A stretch of 64,000 bases of DNA from Bacillus bingmayongensis. Lineage in GTDB: Bacteria; Bacillota; Bacilli; Bacillales; Bacillaceae_G. The notes under the pieces are model-generated. The model saw only the letters and a list, made by a program, of their open reading frames with translations. It searched no databases and was not told the origin of the DNA. Below, piece by piece: positions 63,272-64,000 of this stretch (position 1 is its first letter; every line of letters begins with the position of its first letter). Position numbers and translations under genes: made by a program. The stretch spans positions 1,353,317-1,417,316 of the forward strand of contig NZ_JH921517.1 of NCBI RefSeq assembly GCF_000299035.1, read 5' to 3'.

Positions 63272-64000
63272 ATGAGTGATTCAATTTCGCGTAAAAGAAG
63301 AAATATTTCGATTTGCTTTATAGCTTTAATTGTAATATCAAATTATCTAGCATATACACTTCCTATTGCACCCGCTGTACCGAAGGAGATGGTACTAGGC
63401 TCTTTGTTAGATTTTCTTATTGTCATTCCAGTCATTACGTATTTCTTTATCATACGTAAAAGCTATTCGTTAACTTATATATTTCCAGTTGTAATAGCAG
63501 GCTATATTGCTGCAAGATTCGTTATTCCAAGCGATTATTTACTGTCGTTTTCTTTTGTTTCTTATATTTTAGTTGCAGGGGAAATTGCTTTTTTATGTTT
63601 AGAGCTATTTATATTGTATAAGATTGCGAGAAAACTACCTCAGGTTATTAAGATGTATAAAGAATATAAATTAGAATTTCCAATTTTCTCATATGCAATT
63701 GATAAAGCATTCGATGCCGTACTAACAAGAAACGTAGCGGTAAATGTTATTGTATCAGAATGTAAATTACTATACTATGCTTTGTTTTCTTGGCGTACAA
63801 AATCTTTAGAAAATAAAAGCACTTTTTCATATCATAAAAAAACAGGGGCAATTGCATTTTATATCATGTTAATTCATGCAACATTAATTGAAAGTATTGG
63901 ATTTCATTATTTACTTCATCAATGGAATCCAGTCTTAGCTTGGATTTTACTCGTTTTAAACATATATGGAATTGTATATTTTATAGCTGAGATACAGGCC
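63272..64000 (+). CDS. Polytopic membrane protein, 3' end cut by window
   Basis: The frame opens at ATG 63272 after GGAGGGAG and is still open after 243 codons. It has at least six hydrophobic segments (ISICFIALIVISNYLAYTL; LLDFLIVIPVITYFFII; YIFPVVIAGYIAARF; FVSYILVAGEIAFLCLELFILY; later TGAIAFYIMLIHATLIE and AWILLVLNIYGIVYF). B. cereus homologues are often labelled beta-carotene monooxygenase, but I see no support for that activity. Function unknown. Confidence 0.7.
   Translation, partial: MSDSISRKRRNISICFIALIVISNYLAYTLPIAPAVPKEMVLGSLLDFLIVIPVITYFFIIRKSYSLTYIFPVVIAGYIAARFVIPSDYLLSFSFVSYILVAGEIAFLCLELFILYKIARKLPQVIKMYKEYKLEFPIFSYAIDKAFDAVLTRNVAVNVIVSECKLLYYALFSWRTKSLENKSTFSYHKKTGAIAFYIMLIHATLIESIGFHYLLHQWNPVLAWILLVLNIYGIVYFIAEIQA

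Overview
The window looks like chromosomal DNA of a Bacillus cereus-group bacterium. It is AT-rich and low-GC Gram-positive in style, with strong AGGAGG-type ribosome sites and frequent TTG/GTG starts. Diagnostic genes include a BcII-like class B1 metallo-beta-lactamase, a Tyr T-box-controlled aro operon, an AI-2 (lsr) uptake system, SatA, Eis-like acetyltransferases and an AAC(3) resembling the B. anthracis BA2930 type. I saw no rRNA, tRNA, CRISPR array, IS element or prophage.

Layout. (1) 1-9.2 kb is a beta-lactam response island: an ECF sigma factor and membrane anti-sigma pair (probably SigP/RsiP), three class B penicillin-binding proteins (PBP2-like, PbpA/PbpH-like and lipoprotein PBP3/MecA-like) and a divergent metallo-beta-lactamase. 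The sigma gene and the beta-lactamase share an identical ECF-type promoter with identical spacing. (2) 9.2-13 kb holds a frameshifted small membrane protein and a three-component glycosylation set (GtrA, GT2 polyprenyl glycosyltransferase, YkoS-like membrane protein). (3) 13.1-21.6 kb is a complete AI-2 system in two divergent operons: lsrR-lsrK-cupin-lsrF on the minus strand and lsrACDB on the plus strand. (4) 21.7-32 kb is an accessory zone of small detoxification or resistance-type enzymes (VOC, GNAT, APH, SatA, isochorismatase) with several genes broken by single nonsense mutations. (5) 32-33.3 kb carries a DUF3574 secreted protein and a DUF2512 membrane protein. (6) 33.4-36.9 kb is a lone 1162-residue SIR2-domain protein, possibly a defence sirtuin. 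(7) 37-43.8 kb is the aromatic amino acid operon (DAHP synthase/chorismate mutase, chorismate synthase, HisC-type aminotransferase, prephenate dehydrogenase, EPSP synthase) behind a tandem pair of T-boxes, with a third T-box inside the operon; all three appear Tyr-specific. (8) 43.8-51.2 kb holds a C1q/TNF-like spore-surface candidate, an Eis-like acetyltransferase, an ABC-F ATPase, an LtaS-type synthase and a polysaccharide deacetylase. (9) 51.4-64 kb is a second accessory zone: racemase-like protein, nucleotidyltransferase, GNATs, a lipoprotein, alpha/beta hydrolase, DinB protein, DMT exporter, a second Eis paralogue, AAC(3), a CoaB-like protein, a HAD remnant, a TPR protein and a membrane protein cut by the window end.

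How the parts relate. The sigma/anti-sigma pair probably senses beta-lactam stress and induces the beta-lactamase, while the extra PBPs could supply drug-tolerant transpeptidases. The lsr genes import, phosphorylate and degrade AI-2 under LsrR. Tyrosyl-tRNA charging sets aro operon output. At least seven loci show decay (premature stops, frameshifts, a lost start codon or truncation), all in accessory genes, while the core operons are intact.
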